Part shown: positions 48,350 to 61,673 of the stretch, piece after piece
How the letters are laid out: every line of letters starts with the position of its first letter
Position numbering within the stretch: the first letter of the stretch is position 1
DNA from: Imbricaverruca yamaguchii
Taxonomy: Eukaryota; Arthropoda; Thecostraca; Neoverrucidae
Length of the DNA: 64,000 nt
NCBI GenBank assembly: GCA_034440575.1
Contig: JAOTOL010001469.1
Coordinates: forward strand, 1,066,501-1,130,500
Direction: 5' to 3'
Notes under the pieces: model-generated
Databases searched by the model: none
What the model saw: the letters and a program-made list of their open reading frames with translations, nothing else
Told to the model about the DNA's origin: nothing
Made by a program: the position numbers and the translations under genes

Positions 48350-49740
48350 ATATCAATAGTATCAATTGCATTAATATCAATAAATTCCGCATCGATAGAC
48401 ATGTCGGCTGCCGAGGGTCGTCTCACCAGCTGTGACGAGGTCTATAGCATCACCCGGCAAACTAGAGCAAAGCAAGATTTCAGTGTTGGTAGTGTGAATA
48501 GTGAATATTAATGTTCGCTGCTATAACAACACAGGTGTCACAGGTACGTAATCATAGTAATATGCTAAACTTTTACTATTATAAAAACGGTGAGCAAATT
48601 AAACGCAAACACATCGGAGATAACTGTTATTTTTGAAAATTGTTCCCATCCATGGTTCAATATTCGAAGAAGGAGCTACCACGACGTTCAATTAGGAATT
48701 ACATTCGGGAGCGAAGAAGCGGCCGGACGATATGCGTGAAAACTGCGTACGAAATATGAGCCGTATAATTGCAGTTCTGTCACTTCCACTGTTGAAATCA
48801 CTGCAATTAGCTGGGCGCTATTGGCGAAGTCCGGCCCAGTTAGCACAAGTTGTTGATGGGCAATTTCCACGCTCACCGTCGTGTTTCCTGTTCGTAACAC
48901 GCAGAAATCGCATTATTCCAAACTACTTTAATCAATCACCGTCAAGCTTACTGGGCTCCTTCGAGAAACTGTCGCACACAGGAGTTTCGCAAGCTCACTG
49001 GACCGACAAATCGACAGACGGTGCCTCTTTTCGGGTCACTTGTCGGCTGGACTAACTTGAAGAATGAGACAATCGGTCAGTACGTTTGCTCGGACACCGC
49101 CCCAGTCCTCCCTGCAGCCACCTCGAAGGTGTTCACATGAGTGCGGTTTGGTCGCCCCTGCCACCACATGTGCCACATGTGGCATTGCTTTAGACTTTAA
49201 GGCAATGGATGAAACGTTCAAATCCTTGCTGCCATCGTACAAATTGGACTTAATCCGAATGATTTTTTTCTGTTGGAGGAGAGAGGACAGGTAGGAACAG
49301 GCTCTAATGATTAGGGTAGTTTGGATCCAGACTCTCACCGTCAGATGTGGAAATTCAAGTTCAACGACAATGCTTTAACTCTGGGCTTACCGTGCCCTCA
49401 GAGCTATTACGGGATCGCACAATTGTTGCAGTTTTACCAGCTCTACCGGGTCAACTGTCAACCGTGTCTCTCAGCGGGGCCAATTGTGGCGACTCTGACT
49501 CATGCAGTGCCTAGACAAGTGAGACCAATGCAGGCGCTGGCCTCGACGGGACTCCAATCGATTTCGACCATTGCCGTCATGCATTTCCCGCGACACCCTC
49601 TCCCTCATTCAATTATTTTTATTTGGAAGTTAACACCCTTTTGTGCAAGAGGCCTATAAACTCCTTAATAAAACATACCTAGATATCAATGGGTAATGCT
49701 TACGAATATTGAGGAGTCAGACGGTTTGAACGGGCATATC
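48350..49740. other. Unassigned intronic stretch
   Basis: Several short frames but no motif or splice-supported exon. CACATGTG occurs twice in close succession near 49167. Confidence 0.4.
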
Positions 49741-49744
49741 TTGA

Positions 49745-52350
49745 CCGCCATATGTAGTAACATTTAATTCCAACGTCACTTGATGAAAGTGCAACGTTTC
49801 AATATACTAGCTTTCTCAGGGGTATCAAGGTAGACAGTCAGAGCGTAGACCTGATAGAATCGATTTACGTACGCTATCGTAATCGAAAATCAGGCTTACA
49901 ACCTGTTTGTCTGCTTTGATTGCCTATTGTTGCATAATTGGCATGGCAAATTCCTATACATGAACAATCTGGTATGTCGACTTGGATTAACGTAGAGTGC
50001 CAAACCTGTCGCTTTTCCGAAAATACCCCGGAGAGTTCGTCTGATCGTCATCTATCATAAAGCTGCATTTCGTTCTCAAAGATTTCAGACGAACTAGGCG
50101 AAAAGAAAAGAAATATTAATCCCACCAATTGCTGATCATAGTCTGGACGACACCACTCCCTAATGTACCATTGCTCATTTATACACCGATCTGATCTCAT
50201 CTCTTCGTTTCAATTCTCGCTTAAAAAGGATTCGACGCCTTCATGAGTAACGAAGCAAAAACCTGAACGTTGATTTTCGTTTCCCATGCAGCGCTCATGA
50301 CACCGGGGTTCACCGAAAAGGGGTTCGATACATAATCACGCTGGTATAGTATTATTAGTCCGCTACCTTTGTTTGCCTGTGTTTCGAGCACACTGTTGTC
50401 GTTGGCAAGATTCCAATCATGTCATGGTACATCCATGACATGATGTACCGCCGTGATGTTGTCTTCAGTATTCAAGTACAAAATCAAAGAATGGCCAAAT
50501 AACTCCGAGTCGAATTATCATTAAAAAAAACATGTGACATTTGACGCCTGGCGGTTCGCCGTCGCTAACATATCTGCAGGCTTCACCCAACTGACAAATC
50601 CTGCTCTCGAATTCATCGTATTGTGTTTGCTTGTATAGGCACCCTCTAACGCCTTTCGGGTCTGTTGGTTAATATTAGTTACCAGGATGCATCGTTAGCA
50701 TCGGCCCAAATCGGCAGATATTCACCTTCGTCAATATGTGCGATGATATGCTCTACAATATGGTTTACATTGTCTGTGGCACCGCACGATGCGGATGTGC
50801 TAGTTAAATATTGTCTGAACCCCCTCCCTGTTTCCTCCTGCGTATGTCTTTGGGCATCCAGAGCACGGGATTTCATACACCACACTGTTTTCTGACGACA
50901 CATGGTCGATTCTGGGTCTTGCCATCATGTTGCTTACTTTATTTCCAGAACTAATGGCACCTTTAAATTACGCTGTTTCTAATTGTTTGGCCATTGCCAT
51001 TGCATTTTTCGAGAGGGGGATTGTTAGAAGCTTGTCTCGTTTCGATGTTAGTGTTCTTGTTTGTTTGTTTTTGTATTTCCTGAGCTTTCTTCTTGAGTCT
51101 TACTAGTCAGCCTCTTGGATATTTTAGCCGACTAAAAGTGGAATGAATATGCTCAATTTCATCATGAAGGTAGACTTAACTGAAAGTTCTGCATGCTTTC
51201 AGGAAGAGTCCAATCGCAACGCCACTATTTACTCAATCGTTGTGTGCTGAATATAAATGGACAGTCTTCCTTATTTGTTGACTTACCGAAAACTTTGAAA
51301 TTGATAGCTGAATCCGGTTACACTATGAAGGTGTCCGGAGATGGGATAGTCGCTTCCGTTTCTAATTCAGTCGTGAACTGCAATCTCTTAACCTTGTTGA
51401 GCTCTTCTATTATTTCGTCGTCTGTAGATTTTAGAGTGGCCGCCAGTACGTCATCAACGTATCTAAGCCAGATAACGTTGTTCCCAATGTTATCCGAAAG
51501 GTGACCATTATCTAAAAACTCCATGTAAAGAGAAGCTGTAACTGCGCTTAATGGACATGGTATTCAGCATGGACAGAAAATGACCACAATCTCATGCGTA
51601 AGGCAACAAGTTGCATATAATGTGATTTCGGAAGTGATAGCTTGATATCTTCTGGATCAATAATCTTCTTTACCACTTCCAAAGGTTCATCCACTGCCGC
51701 TTTGGAGAATAACAATTTTACATCGCAACTAGCGAAATATCATGAGCTACATGACTGGTCTCCAGCCTTGTTCTTCTGCATTGCCGACATTTTTCTCTTG
51801 ATAAATTGTGTTATCTCTAAGCATTTCATTTAGCTTCCTGAGATAATCACGTTGGTATAGTATTATTAGTCCGCTACCTTTGTCTGCCTGTGTTTCGAGC
51901 ACACTTTTGTCGTTGGCAAGATTCCAAAGTGCTTGCAAATACCTCATGGGCATACCACTTGGTTTTTCTTCGGCAAAGCCCTACACATATACCCAAATAC
52001 ATTGTATGAATCTTTGCCTATATCACTATTATTTGCTTTGCAATTGTGATGTACATGCTCAGCAAGAAAGAAGAGGAAAATTGTCTTCCACAAGATCAAA
52101 TTTCAGGCTCAATGAGTGCGCTTCTTATTCTTCGTTCGATGGCGTTCGTAATGATCAATTCGTTACGTTGTCCACTCTTCGGACGTCTTTCCAGGGACTG
52201 TTTTGATAAAGGTAATTCAATTGACGGCTAAGTTTCTTTCGCTGTTTCTCATTGAGTTTCCTGAGTTTCATTTGGATGTGGTTTGGAAGAGCAGCTCTTG
52301 TTCTTTCATCTTTAGATGTGTAGATCTGTTTTCTTAATTAACTACTAGTT
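49745..52350 (-). pseudogene. Penelope-like element, minus copy, with a partial second copy
   Basis: Read on the minus strand. From 52350 comes an N-terminal part with IQMKLRKLNEKQRKKLS. Near 51950-51750 is LANDKSVLETQADKGSGLII. Near 51500-51330 is the RT palm with LRYVDDVLAA. Near 50890-50830 is a GIY-YIG nuclease block with VVYEIPCSGCPKTYAG. A tail near 49830-49745 has CCTGAGAAAGC and GAAACGTTGC, a typical element-end signature. Frameshifts and stops interrupt it. Segment 50331-50415 repeats 51844-51928, so a truncated further copy of the N-terminal region follows the GIY-YIG block, as in the tandem arrangement common in this group. Confidence 0.85.
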
Positions 52351-52439
52351 TCTTCTGCGAATGCTTTGCTTCTAGAACGTTATTACATCTGTTAGAATAA
52401 TCTTCTGTAGCTTCTCATATGAAAGACTTACGAAAGATG

Positions 52440-54022
52440 CATAAAAAGGCATCTCGGTGCGCCGGATCACTTCCAGCATTGGAAGCGCGTCGCACAACTT
52501 AGCGAAAAGATTAGGCAAACCCCACACAAACGCACTGGAACAATAAGCAACGCGGATGTTAAGAACACCGCAACAGTAGTCGCAAGGCTGGAGATCAGTG
52601 ATACAGTTCACATGAATTTCGCTAGTTTTGATGTGAAATCGTTGTTCACCAATGTGTCAGTGGATGAAGGTTTGTAAGTGGCAAAGAAGGTCATTGATCT
52701 CGAAGACATCAAGCTAAGACTTCCGAAATCATATTATCTGCCACTGGTTGTATTGTACATGCAAGTTTGGTAATTTTCTGTCATTGATGAAGAACATGCT
52801 CCGCACAGAGGATTGGCCATGGGTTCACGATTAAACCCTTTCTTCCACCTTTGCATGGAACTTTTAGAGAATGGTCACATCTTGGATATTTGGATATCAC
52901 TGGAAACGATATCATCTGGCTTCGGTACATTGATGACGTCCTGGTGGCGGCACCCAAATCTGCAAACTTGACGAAAAAAATGGAAGAGCTCAAGAAAGTT
53001 AGCAAGACAATACAATTCACGATTGAATTGGAAATGGAAGGAGCCATCCCATTTCTGGACTCCCTGATAATGCTAACCGAGAGAGCTGTCAATTTTAAAG
53101 TTTACAGAATTCAAACGAATAAGGACGACTATTTTCATACATATTCAGCACAAAACGATTGAGTAAAGAGGGCCATTTTGATTGGGTTCTTCCTGAGTCT
53201 TCAGAATTTGGAACGAAGTCTACCTTCCTGAATAAATTGGCCATATCTCTTCCACTTTCAGGAGGCTAAAATATTTCTTTGTTAATAAAGTTCGGCCAGT
53301 GAAACTCAGGAAGAAAGCACAGGAAATAAAAAAGCAAAGAAGGAATAAAACCAACATCATAGCCAGACAAGTTTCTAACAATCTCCCTCTCGACAGATGC
53401 GATGACAATGGTCAAACAATTAGAAAGGGCAGAAATTAAAGGTACCATCAGTTCTGGAAAGAAAGTAGGATACATGATGGCAAGGCCCAGAACCGACCGT
53501 GTGTCAAAAATATTGTTGTGTATAAAATCCCATGTTCTGGATGCCCAAAGACGTATGTAGGAGAAACAGGGAGGGGGATTCGTTGGTGAGTTATTTTGGC
53601 TTGAGGGCGCTTCGACCAGAATTGATCATTCACTCCCAAGGGAGGGGGTTCAGACAAGACTTAACGAGCACAAACACGACGTGCGGTATTACAGACAATG
53701 TAACACAGTTGTTGCGCATATTGTCAAGTGTGAAAATCTGACGAATTGGCCGAGGCTAGGATACTGGTAACCAATGTCATCAAACTGACCCGAAAGAAGT
53801 TTGAGGCTGCCTATGTAAATGCACACAATACGATGGATTCGAGAACAGGGTTTGTCCATTGGACAAAGGCTGTAACGATGTTAGCGACCGTGAAACGCGA
53901 CCGTGAAACATAACGTGTTTTAATAATAATTCGGCTCGAAGTTACATGCATATTCTCTGATTTTGTACTTGTATACCGAGGAAGACCCTTGCGGTCGGAA
54001 CGTTGATACAATATATGTCGTC
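52440..54022 (+). pseudogene. Penelope-like element, plus copy
   Basis: On the plus strand, NFASFDVKSLFTNVSVDE begins near 52614. The RT palm with WLRYIDDVLVAAPKS lies near 52917-52960 and ends in GAIPFLDSLIM near 53040-53075. The GIY-YIG-type nuclease block VVYKIPCSGCPKTYVGETGR is at about 53514-53573, followed by RLNEHKHDVRYY. The tail at 53977-54022 contains GAGGAAGACCC and GGAACGTTG. Stops (for example after the VDEGL segment) and frameshifts make it inactive, although the YIDD catalytic box survives. Its 5' end faces that of the minus copy. Confidence 0.88.
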
Positions 54023-54105
54023 TCCTGTTAAGTTAACGTATTTTTCCACAAATGATCGTTTTTCATATTTGTCATATATATATACTTTATTCCATATTCC
54101 ATAGC

Positions 54106-54143
54106 ATCGTAGTATTCCATAACATACTATGGAATACTACGAT
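54106..54143. repeat. Perfect 16-bp hairpin
   Basis: ATCGTAGTATTCCATA (54106-54121) is followed after six bases by its exact reverse complement (54128-54143). It lies about 85 bases beyond the tail of the plus Penelope-like copy. Confidence 0.9.
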
Positions 54144-54149
54144 ATCGGT

Positions 54150-55480
54150 TATGCTGATTCCAACATACTCTTTTGCAGATTTTCGGACTCCACTACTGAT
54201 CTTCACATTTTGCTACAACTATCATACATGGGTGATAATACGGTTGGCATGTTGACGATCCGCAACGCCAACTTGCGTGGAGCCAACACTAATTATCTCC
54301 GACTCCTCATCATTCAGCTGAACTTTAAAGACACGAAAAGTTAGACATTTGTCACATACTGTAGCCGTCGCAATGTCCTGTTGTATCCCGTTCAAGAGAC
54401 ACATCCGGCGCCCATGCTGTGGTGAAAACATGGAAAACATTTACTCCCGGATGCAGAGAGCGGCTAGGTTCCTCAGACATTTGGTGCTGTGGTACATACA
54501 AGCATAGATTGAGCTCGCTGGTGTAACGCGTGGCTCATGCAATCTGAATTCAGCCGGCCAACACTCAGCCCTGTTGCTACTGCTGATGGCCATTGTTCAG
54601 TTAACTGCAAACGATTGCCACAATTTCATATCTCGACCGGGATTCTAACGGCACACAATTTCTCATGAGAGCTCAGTATTATCTCTGCCAGACTACGGAG
54701 CAGACGGTGGCCCGCATCCGCCACCCTAGGCGAGATGTGCAGTGTTCATTCATTCCGCTGCGGTGCTACGAATTGAAGACCTTGTGGCGAAGTGGGCAGG
54801 ACCCGGATTCCGCCCCTGTGCTCCCGCCAGCATTAAATTGTTTAACTTCAGATTAAATGACGAAGTGAAGCAATTGTTAAAGCATCAGCTGGCATATGCG
54901 GAGTAATCGTGGGATTTCGGCAGCTGTTCTCCTCGTCACGACGCCTCGGTACCGTCTTGCCCACACATTTGTTTGCAATTAGTGCCTGCATACAGACGCA
55001 TTTCAGCACGGCTGAAATGCTGTCTAGGACAACTGCCGACATTTAATGACTCACTCATTAACCGCCCTAGTTGGAGCGGAGCCCTATGAGTGTCTAGCTA
55101 GCTTTTCGAACAAAGCGAGTAGCGCTTCACAAACCAGAATAGGTGAACTGGGTTGGATTCGGATTTTAATGCCTGCGTTTTTGTTGGTTTTCGTCGGGTT
55201 TTGCTGGCTTGGTTGGATTTTAAGCCTTCGGATGCGGCGTCTGGGTAGTGGTGTAGCAAAGCTTCCTGTGGGGGACACCTTAAACACATAAATTTAACCC
55301 TTACCCTCCCCCGATCATGTAACGGCAGGTACCGCAACCGGAAATCATATCGGCGCCGACCGGTCTCGCTGCCTAGTCGGCAGTACGCCAGCCGGGCCGC
55401 TGAGGCCAGTGGCTATCGTGTCCCCTCCCCTTCCGGTCAAGTTGGATAGCTGACTCTCTGGCGCCGTCGGCCGCCGCTGT
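54150..55480. other. Unassigned intronic stretch
   Basis: No gene or repeat supported. Confidence 0.4.
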
Positions 55481-55484
55481 CTGA

Positions 55485-56900
55485 CTAATGTTGACATGTC
55501 AGTGTCTGACGGTTGGATGTGACCGCCATGGGTGGACAGTATGTGACAGCCTATTCTTTGAACCCTCTGGGCAAATGTGTGCGAGTGTGTGCGTGTACAT
55601 GACTGAGAGATGACAGTGCGTGAGTAGATGCATGGCATGTCAGTCGTTTAACAGAAAGGGTACGTGAGCATGGCTGAATGGAATGACAGTGAGATTACAG
55701 TAATATGATTGTGATGCGTCTCGATTGCAATGTCGGTGTCATGTCTGTAGTGAATGCTGTGTGTCCGTAACATGAAGTGTGAATCTGAATCGCAGGTGCC
55801 TCTCGAATGTGTGCGTGTGTGTGTGGGATGACAGGTATGACAGACGTCATACCCCGTGGCCAATGTCTATGTTGTCAGGTGTAGGACAGGTATGCATGAT
55901 GCAACGTGTGTCTAGTCGATGTATATGATTGCAGGTTTGCCTTGGATGTATGTCTATGATTTATGAATGCAATTATGACATGGAATATCGGATGACTGCC
56001 GGATGAATGCTCATGTGTATATGACAGATGTAGTTGGGCTGTTGCGCTCCGAAACTGCCGGTTGCCTGTGTGCAGCGCGGTGCAGCTGATGACAGCAGTC
56101 TATTGGACATTGTGTGCTGTCGCCAACAGTAGAGTCGGCCGACCAGAGCTGGCTTTGAGGTCAGACAGAGGCAGATGCCTCTGGTGTCAGACGGAAGTGG
56201 CACCGTGGAGCAATGCTGCCGAGACGTGCGGAGTGAGCACGATTCCCACGGAGCGGCCGAGACTCAGAGATAACTCTGAGCTGGCGAAATATCTGAGATA
56301 TACAGCGCGACCCGAGGTTCAGTCCAGTGCACCAGGCATTGTTCTCGACCGTACAGAGACGCGTGGTGATGAGGTGGCTCTGGCATTGGGCCAAAGGGCG
56401 GTGGCCTGAGGTTAGTCAAGCGCAGAGCGAGAGGGAGCGCCTCTCAGCCACGTCCGGGACCTTCCTCGCTTGACGTCAGGGCTTGCGCCCGAACAGGCCA
56501 GCCACCCGGGTTCACCACTTGAGGTACGTCTGGGAGACTGACTGAAATCGCTGTGTGGCTGTTAAGATGTAGTCTTGTGAGATGAGCTGGTAAGCTTGGA
56601 GAGCGGCCAGTATGGAAGCTAGAGGTCGTATGGGAATGCAATTACCTATTGAAATATCGGAACATGGACTTGTGATTGGAGATGGGAGATGGAGATGTCA
56701 TGAGGTGACTGACGTTGACGAAAGACTGAGATGATGTATGAAGATGCGGATGTCTGTATGTGTGAGACAGCCTGGTGAAGCATGAATGAAGCACTTGAGC
56801 ATGTCTGTGCCGAATGAAGCTATTTGTGCTCATCAAGGCTGGTGCACAATTCTGTGTATCACGCTGCACTATTGGAAACTTGAATATTTATCGCTATTTA
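55485..56900. other. TG/ATGA-rich stretch
   Basis: Irregular runs of TGTGTG, ATGACAG and GAGATG between about 55485-56030 and 56540-56860 suggest eroded simple sequence. The middle part (56040-56440) is GC-richer and open on both strands but shows no motif. Confidence 0.4.
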
Positions 56901-56904
56901 GTTG

Positions 56905-57660
56905 CTAATTATATATGCATATATGAGTGCTGGATTTTGTGGTGCCTATCAAGACATGTGCTTGAATCAGAGCTCTGAGATGGAAACATAGAGCAATATA
57001 ATTTATGCCCGGTGTTCTAAACATCGCAAACGTCGAGGTCCATAGACTATCACTAAACCAATTGGAAGTTTACCTGAGCCGAAGTTGAAAAACGCCAGAT
57101 AATGCTCTGGGAGCAAAATTTACCCACAGTGCCGCCTACCTAGTAGCAGCATCGATACAGCGAATGAATGGTGATGCACTATGCTTGTCAAAGGAATTGG
57201 AGCTTTCGATTGCCAAATTAAAATTTGTCGGCTGTCCATGTTGCGAATTATTTTGCACCGGAGCGAAGAGACCGATATCTTTTAGGATGGGTTATGGCGT
57301 TTCGGGCTTCCCTCCCTACACCGATCGTCAGCCCAAGTGGCCTCTATAAATAAGCACTTCGAATAACCTATATAACATAGGCGCCAAGCATGGCAGTAAT
57401 CACAGCACTAAGCACTGGAATACCTTACAGTTATTAAATGCCAAATGTAGTACCACATGGATAATAATAATGACTATCACCTGAGGACTGTCTCCAACTG
57501 TCATAGGGGTTTCTCTGGCGGCCAGTTGGTCAGCCAGTCAACCACAAGGGACCTATCTATCCAGCAGTATAGTCCCTCTATCCAGTATTACAGCTGCAAT
57601 GGCTGTTCACGACTTCCTCGTCCCCACCGAGGTTACCGGCCGTCGCAGTGCGATCGAACT
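56905..57660. other. Unassigned intronic stretch
   Basis: Nothing recognised. Confidence 0.4.
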
Positions 57661-57667
57661 ATCTCTG

Positions 57668-58045
57668 TTATCGGTCATTACACCAGCGTGTAGACTCACT
57701 GTTTGCTATATTCTGACTACTGTCCCCGGGCACGTGTATAAGCTGGAACGATGTTATCGGTCATTACACCAGCGTGTAGACTCACTGTTTGCTATATTCT
57801 GACTGCTGTCCTCGGGCACGTGTATAAGCTGGAACGATGTTATCGGTCATTACACCAGCGTGTAGACTCACCTGCTATATTCTGACTACTGTCCTCGGGC
57901 ACGTGCATGTGACGGAACGCCCCGTGTCCGATGCATTACCAACTGCGTAGTGTATAAGCTGGAACGCCCCGTGTCCGATGCATTACCAACTGCGTAGTGT
58001 ATAAGCTGGAACGCCCCGTGTCCGATGCATTACCAACTGCGTAGT
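57668..58045. repeat. Compound tandem repeat, 86-bp then 47-bp units
   Basis: The first unit starts TTATCGGTCATTACACC at 57668, 57754 and 57840 (86-base period). From 57914 a different 47-base unit, starting GGAACGCCCCGTGTCCG, recurs at 57961 and 58008. Both units share GTGTATAAGCTGGAACG, which appears to be the junction where one was built onto the other. Confidence 0.93.
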
Positions 58046-58100
58046 TGGTCAGACGCTCCACGTCTCATCTAGAGACCTGCGTTCGAATCCCACCAGTGAC
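58036..58100 (+). mobile_element. tRNA-like sequence, probable SINE head
   Basis: TAGTTGGTCAGACGCT resembles box A, and GCGTTCGAATCCC (from 58079) resembles box B. An acceptor stem is not apparent. It directly adjoins the 47-bp repeat. Confidence 0.55.
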
Positions 58101-58104
58101 AAAA

Positions 58105-59985
58105 ATGGTTCCGACATGTTTAACTTGGCACCATTGTTGACCGAGTCTTCCACTCCTATGGGTCAAGCACCTGACGATGACCGGGGAAGCAAATGGTCTG
58201 AACGTCGTGCCCCGTCAAACAGACATGACAAGAACGTTAGGCCGAATGTTACTGACGCACCTCACACTGGCCGCTCGTCAATAACCTGGTAGCTAAAAAC
58301 ATTTAAACTCGCTAACAATTTAAAAATAGCTTATATATATAAATGCCTGAGCAGTGATAATCTATTGGTACATTTCAAAACCATTGATGAGTTGAAAATA
58401 ATTCGCTCCCATTTTGTTTTCCCCCATCCGATTATTCTTTGAATCGTGAATCCACTTCAATTAAAAAACCTCGGATGTAGCTTAATCAGAGTAACACCTA
58501 AGCTTTTCCGTCGAAAGGCAAGACTGTAGACACCCTGCATCTTTGACTGGGTACGTGATGCTTACGTGGTGAACACACTAATCATGTATGTCACCTCTGC
58601 CACTAATCACTATCACTAATCATCACCTCTGCCAGAGCCGTAGCCGTCATGGTCCATCTGCACGCGTTGTCGGTCTATACATTCACACGTCGCCTTACTT
58701 TCTCATTAAATATCACGTCATTACTGCGAACCCACGTATCATACATGCTGATCATTCATTATGCTTGGTATTCTCTGATGCGTGTCAATCAACTGGCCAT
58801 TTTCTTGTGGAAGGTGTATTTGTCGTGGTATGCTGTTTGTTGGATCAATTTCACGAGGATTAATTCGCCATCAGTTCGACAGGGCGAGTGCATTGCGTTT
58901 CATGTATGCATGTTCACTAGGAATAACTCAGGTGGCTGGTGCTTAACAATAGTCCGACGAGTACCTCCAACAGCGAAGACACGTTAGCTTTGTCGCTATG
59001 CACGAGGCGCTATAATGCAAGGCGTCTGGCACAAAGACGATATGAATTTTGCACGTGTTCACAAACACCCTAAGAAGGTAGCAGGCGTTTTTAGGTTTAC
59101 TGTCATCAAGGCCACACTGTGAAGTAATTTCGCAAGACGGATGACCATCTGGTTTATTATTCAATTTGTCCAGCATTACGCTCCTTTTCCCATATTTATC
59201 CCCGATAATAGTGGTGCACGATAGCAGAGAGTAAATCACCAAGCCATGCGCATGGGCGACAGGTCGACGTGAGGCGAGAAACGCTTGTAGCCATGCCAGC
59301 GGGACCCCGAGCTTGTACATGATGCGCTCTGGGGTCTCGTCTACCTATAAAAGCATTTCGCCAGCTGTCGCATCCAAAAGAAGAGGAGTACCACACCTTA
59401 GCATTCGTTCCCGCCTGAAATATTTTGCAGGATTAAAGCAGCGCTTTGCACACTTCAACACCACCATACGACGACCGGTAGCACACTGGCTGACAACCAG
59501 TAATTCGTCGGAGAAGATCAAAGGTCAAAATTCCCTACGGTGACCGAGTTCTCAGCTTCACCTCGTGCACAAAGTGCACTAACTGTGATAGATAACTGGG
59601 TAGCCGAGTGTAGGCCAGTTTCGGACGCATCTATAGACGTCTCATCTGACATTGCAACTTATACGGTCCACGGACAATGCTGGATTAGTCTCGCAACTCG
59701 CGCTGAAGTAGACTAACGAGCAATACAAGCTCTAGCTCTACAAAGCTCACACAACCGCTACGTACACGGTATCTAAATGGCCGTTTCCACGACCCTTTGT
59801 CCTGAAGGAAACTTTTATTGGAATACCTGGATGAGGACATCTTAATTATGGCACATTTATCATGACACCTTGATTAGGACACCTTGATCATAAAACACTT
59901 ACTAGGTCGCTAGTAGGATATGCTTTGTGGGATAGCTATATCTAATTTAGGATTGCCAGTATTAGTGGAAGGTAATTATAAATTT
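58105..59985. other. Unassigned intronic stretch
   Basis: No gene or repeat supported; a few short frames without motifs. Confidence 0.4.
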
Positions 59986-59989
59986 AAGA

Positions 59990-60145
59990 GAGCAGAGTAT
60001 TTTTTTCGGGACAGCGGCGCGGCTTTTCGGGAGTCCATGCGTAGTTTTCTTTTTTGGGTGCGCCAGAGGTATTTTCAGGGGCTTCGGTCACACTTTTTTT
60101 GGAGACCCAGCGTCATTTTTCGTGGAAAGAATTTAAACTTACGTG
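59990..60145 (+). repeat. Fragment of the 8.7-11.7 kb repeat family
   Basis: Units such as TTTTTTTGGAGACCCAGCGT and TTCGGGACAGCGGCGCG match the degenerate GCGATTTTTGGGGACCC pattern of the right arm at 10045-11660. Confidence 0.6.
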
Positions 60146-60239
60146 ACGCCTGATTTCATCTCTGAGATATTGGTTGAACGCGAGTTGAGAAAGTTCTAGT
60201 TAGCGATCGAGTTACTATTATCCGCATGATGAAGGTGGA

Positions 60240-60560
60240 CCGGCAACATCCATGGCAATTTGGATCATAAATGGAGTGGGCTTGTGCCCAACTCGGTTCT
60301 TGTGTCTGTTAGGCCGAAAGCAGCGCTCTGCCGGGTGCCTTTGAATACATTGCATTCTGACGTCATAAAGGTGCAGCTGCCGTGTCCTGTACCTCGGAAG
60401 GGAATCAGGTGTTTGCGTCTTCTAGTAAGCTAGATGCATTGCTGAAGGATTCTGCAACGGCTCTGATGTTGCTGCCTTGAATTGCTTTTAACATTTGATT
60501 TACACTGGTTACCAATGATCATGCATTAAATAATAGGTATAACTACTGGTTTGTAGAGCC
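60240..60560 (-). pseudogene. Fragment of an I-type non-LTR retrotransposon
   Basis: It aligns with 22760-23040 of the larger decayed element: shared AAAGCAGCGCT, GTGTCCTG, TTCTG..GCGGCT/CGGCTCTGATG and the later AT-rich tail in the same order. It is a short relic of the same family. Confidence 0.7.
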
Positions 60561-60599
60561 AGGGGCAGATCCAGGAATTGTCATGTGGGGGGACTTATC

Positions 60600-61670
60600 T
60601 TGAGGGGCACCATTGCTAAAATATCTGAAGAGGTGCCTTCGAGTGAAAATCCGTTGAGCGGCAGGGGATAGCCGCACTCGAACACATTGAAAGTGAGCCT
60701 TTTCCTTCATACGGTGTGCCTATTTCCCTCAGAGGGGCATCCCTGGTTGAAAAATCCGCCAGGTGGCGGAGCAGATTGTGGTGCACTCGAACCCTCTCGG
60801 AGGTGCGCCACCTTCCGTGAGGGAGACAGCACATGCCCCCAATCCCCGTCCCCCTGTGTTGGTTCCTGTGTTGAGAGGCTACAGAGTTTATCTTATTGGG
60901 CATTGTTTCGAACAAACCCAACAAATGCAGGGTGTTCAAATCTGATGCTTTTCCCGAAATCGGATATTTTTACTTGCTCTCCTCCAAGCCAGGCGTCTGG
61001 ATCTGCCTCTGTTTCAGCCCTAGTATGTGCTAGTGGTGCACAGAGGAGGGTAAGCTTTACAAACTCACATAGTGCCGAGACTATCATGGGAGACACCAAT
61101 GGGCATCGTCACGGTGGGGTCCGGGAGACGCCCGCCAAACGTCATGGAATTTCACATTGTGCCTATGGGATTGTATAGCACAAAAAAGAGCAAAGCACCC
61201 CCGTAACCTTACACTAAAATCCGTGCTGTCGCCCATGGAGGTAACAGTTTGCATTGACATTCAGACGGAGACCACGTGACCAGTGACGCAATACACGTGG
61301 ATCGCTCATTCATATTGAAAACGCACGCCATCTATAGTCCATAACCGTGGAAAGCGTAGCAGTGAAATATAGGCCCCGGAATTACCAAACGATTGCATCA
61401 CAAAGTCAAACACCGACTTCTCGCCTCTACATCTCCAGCTCACAATTGCCATTAACTTTTCCGTACAAGAATGGGTGAACCCTTGGCTCGCTTTGTTGAG
61501 GCCATACGTCAACTCTTCCCTCGCTCTCACAATATGTACCACTGATATACTCACCTTGTTCTGGCAAAACTGGCAAAGCACGCACTACAACATTGAACAC
61601 AGACATGTTCCTAATATTTCCACTTGCTTTTTTGGCGACAACGACCGGCAGCGTGGCCAGAGCGCCCCCT
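60600..61670. other. Start of orcokinin intron 1
   Basis: No other exon recognised. A short recurring GAGGGGCATC/GAGGTGCGCC-type block appears near 60600-60830. Confidence 0.4.
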
Positions 61671-61673
61671 CAC

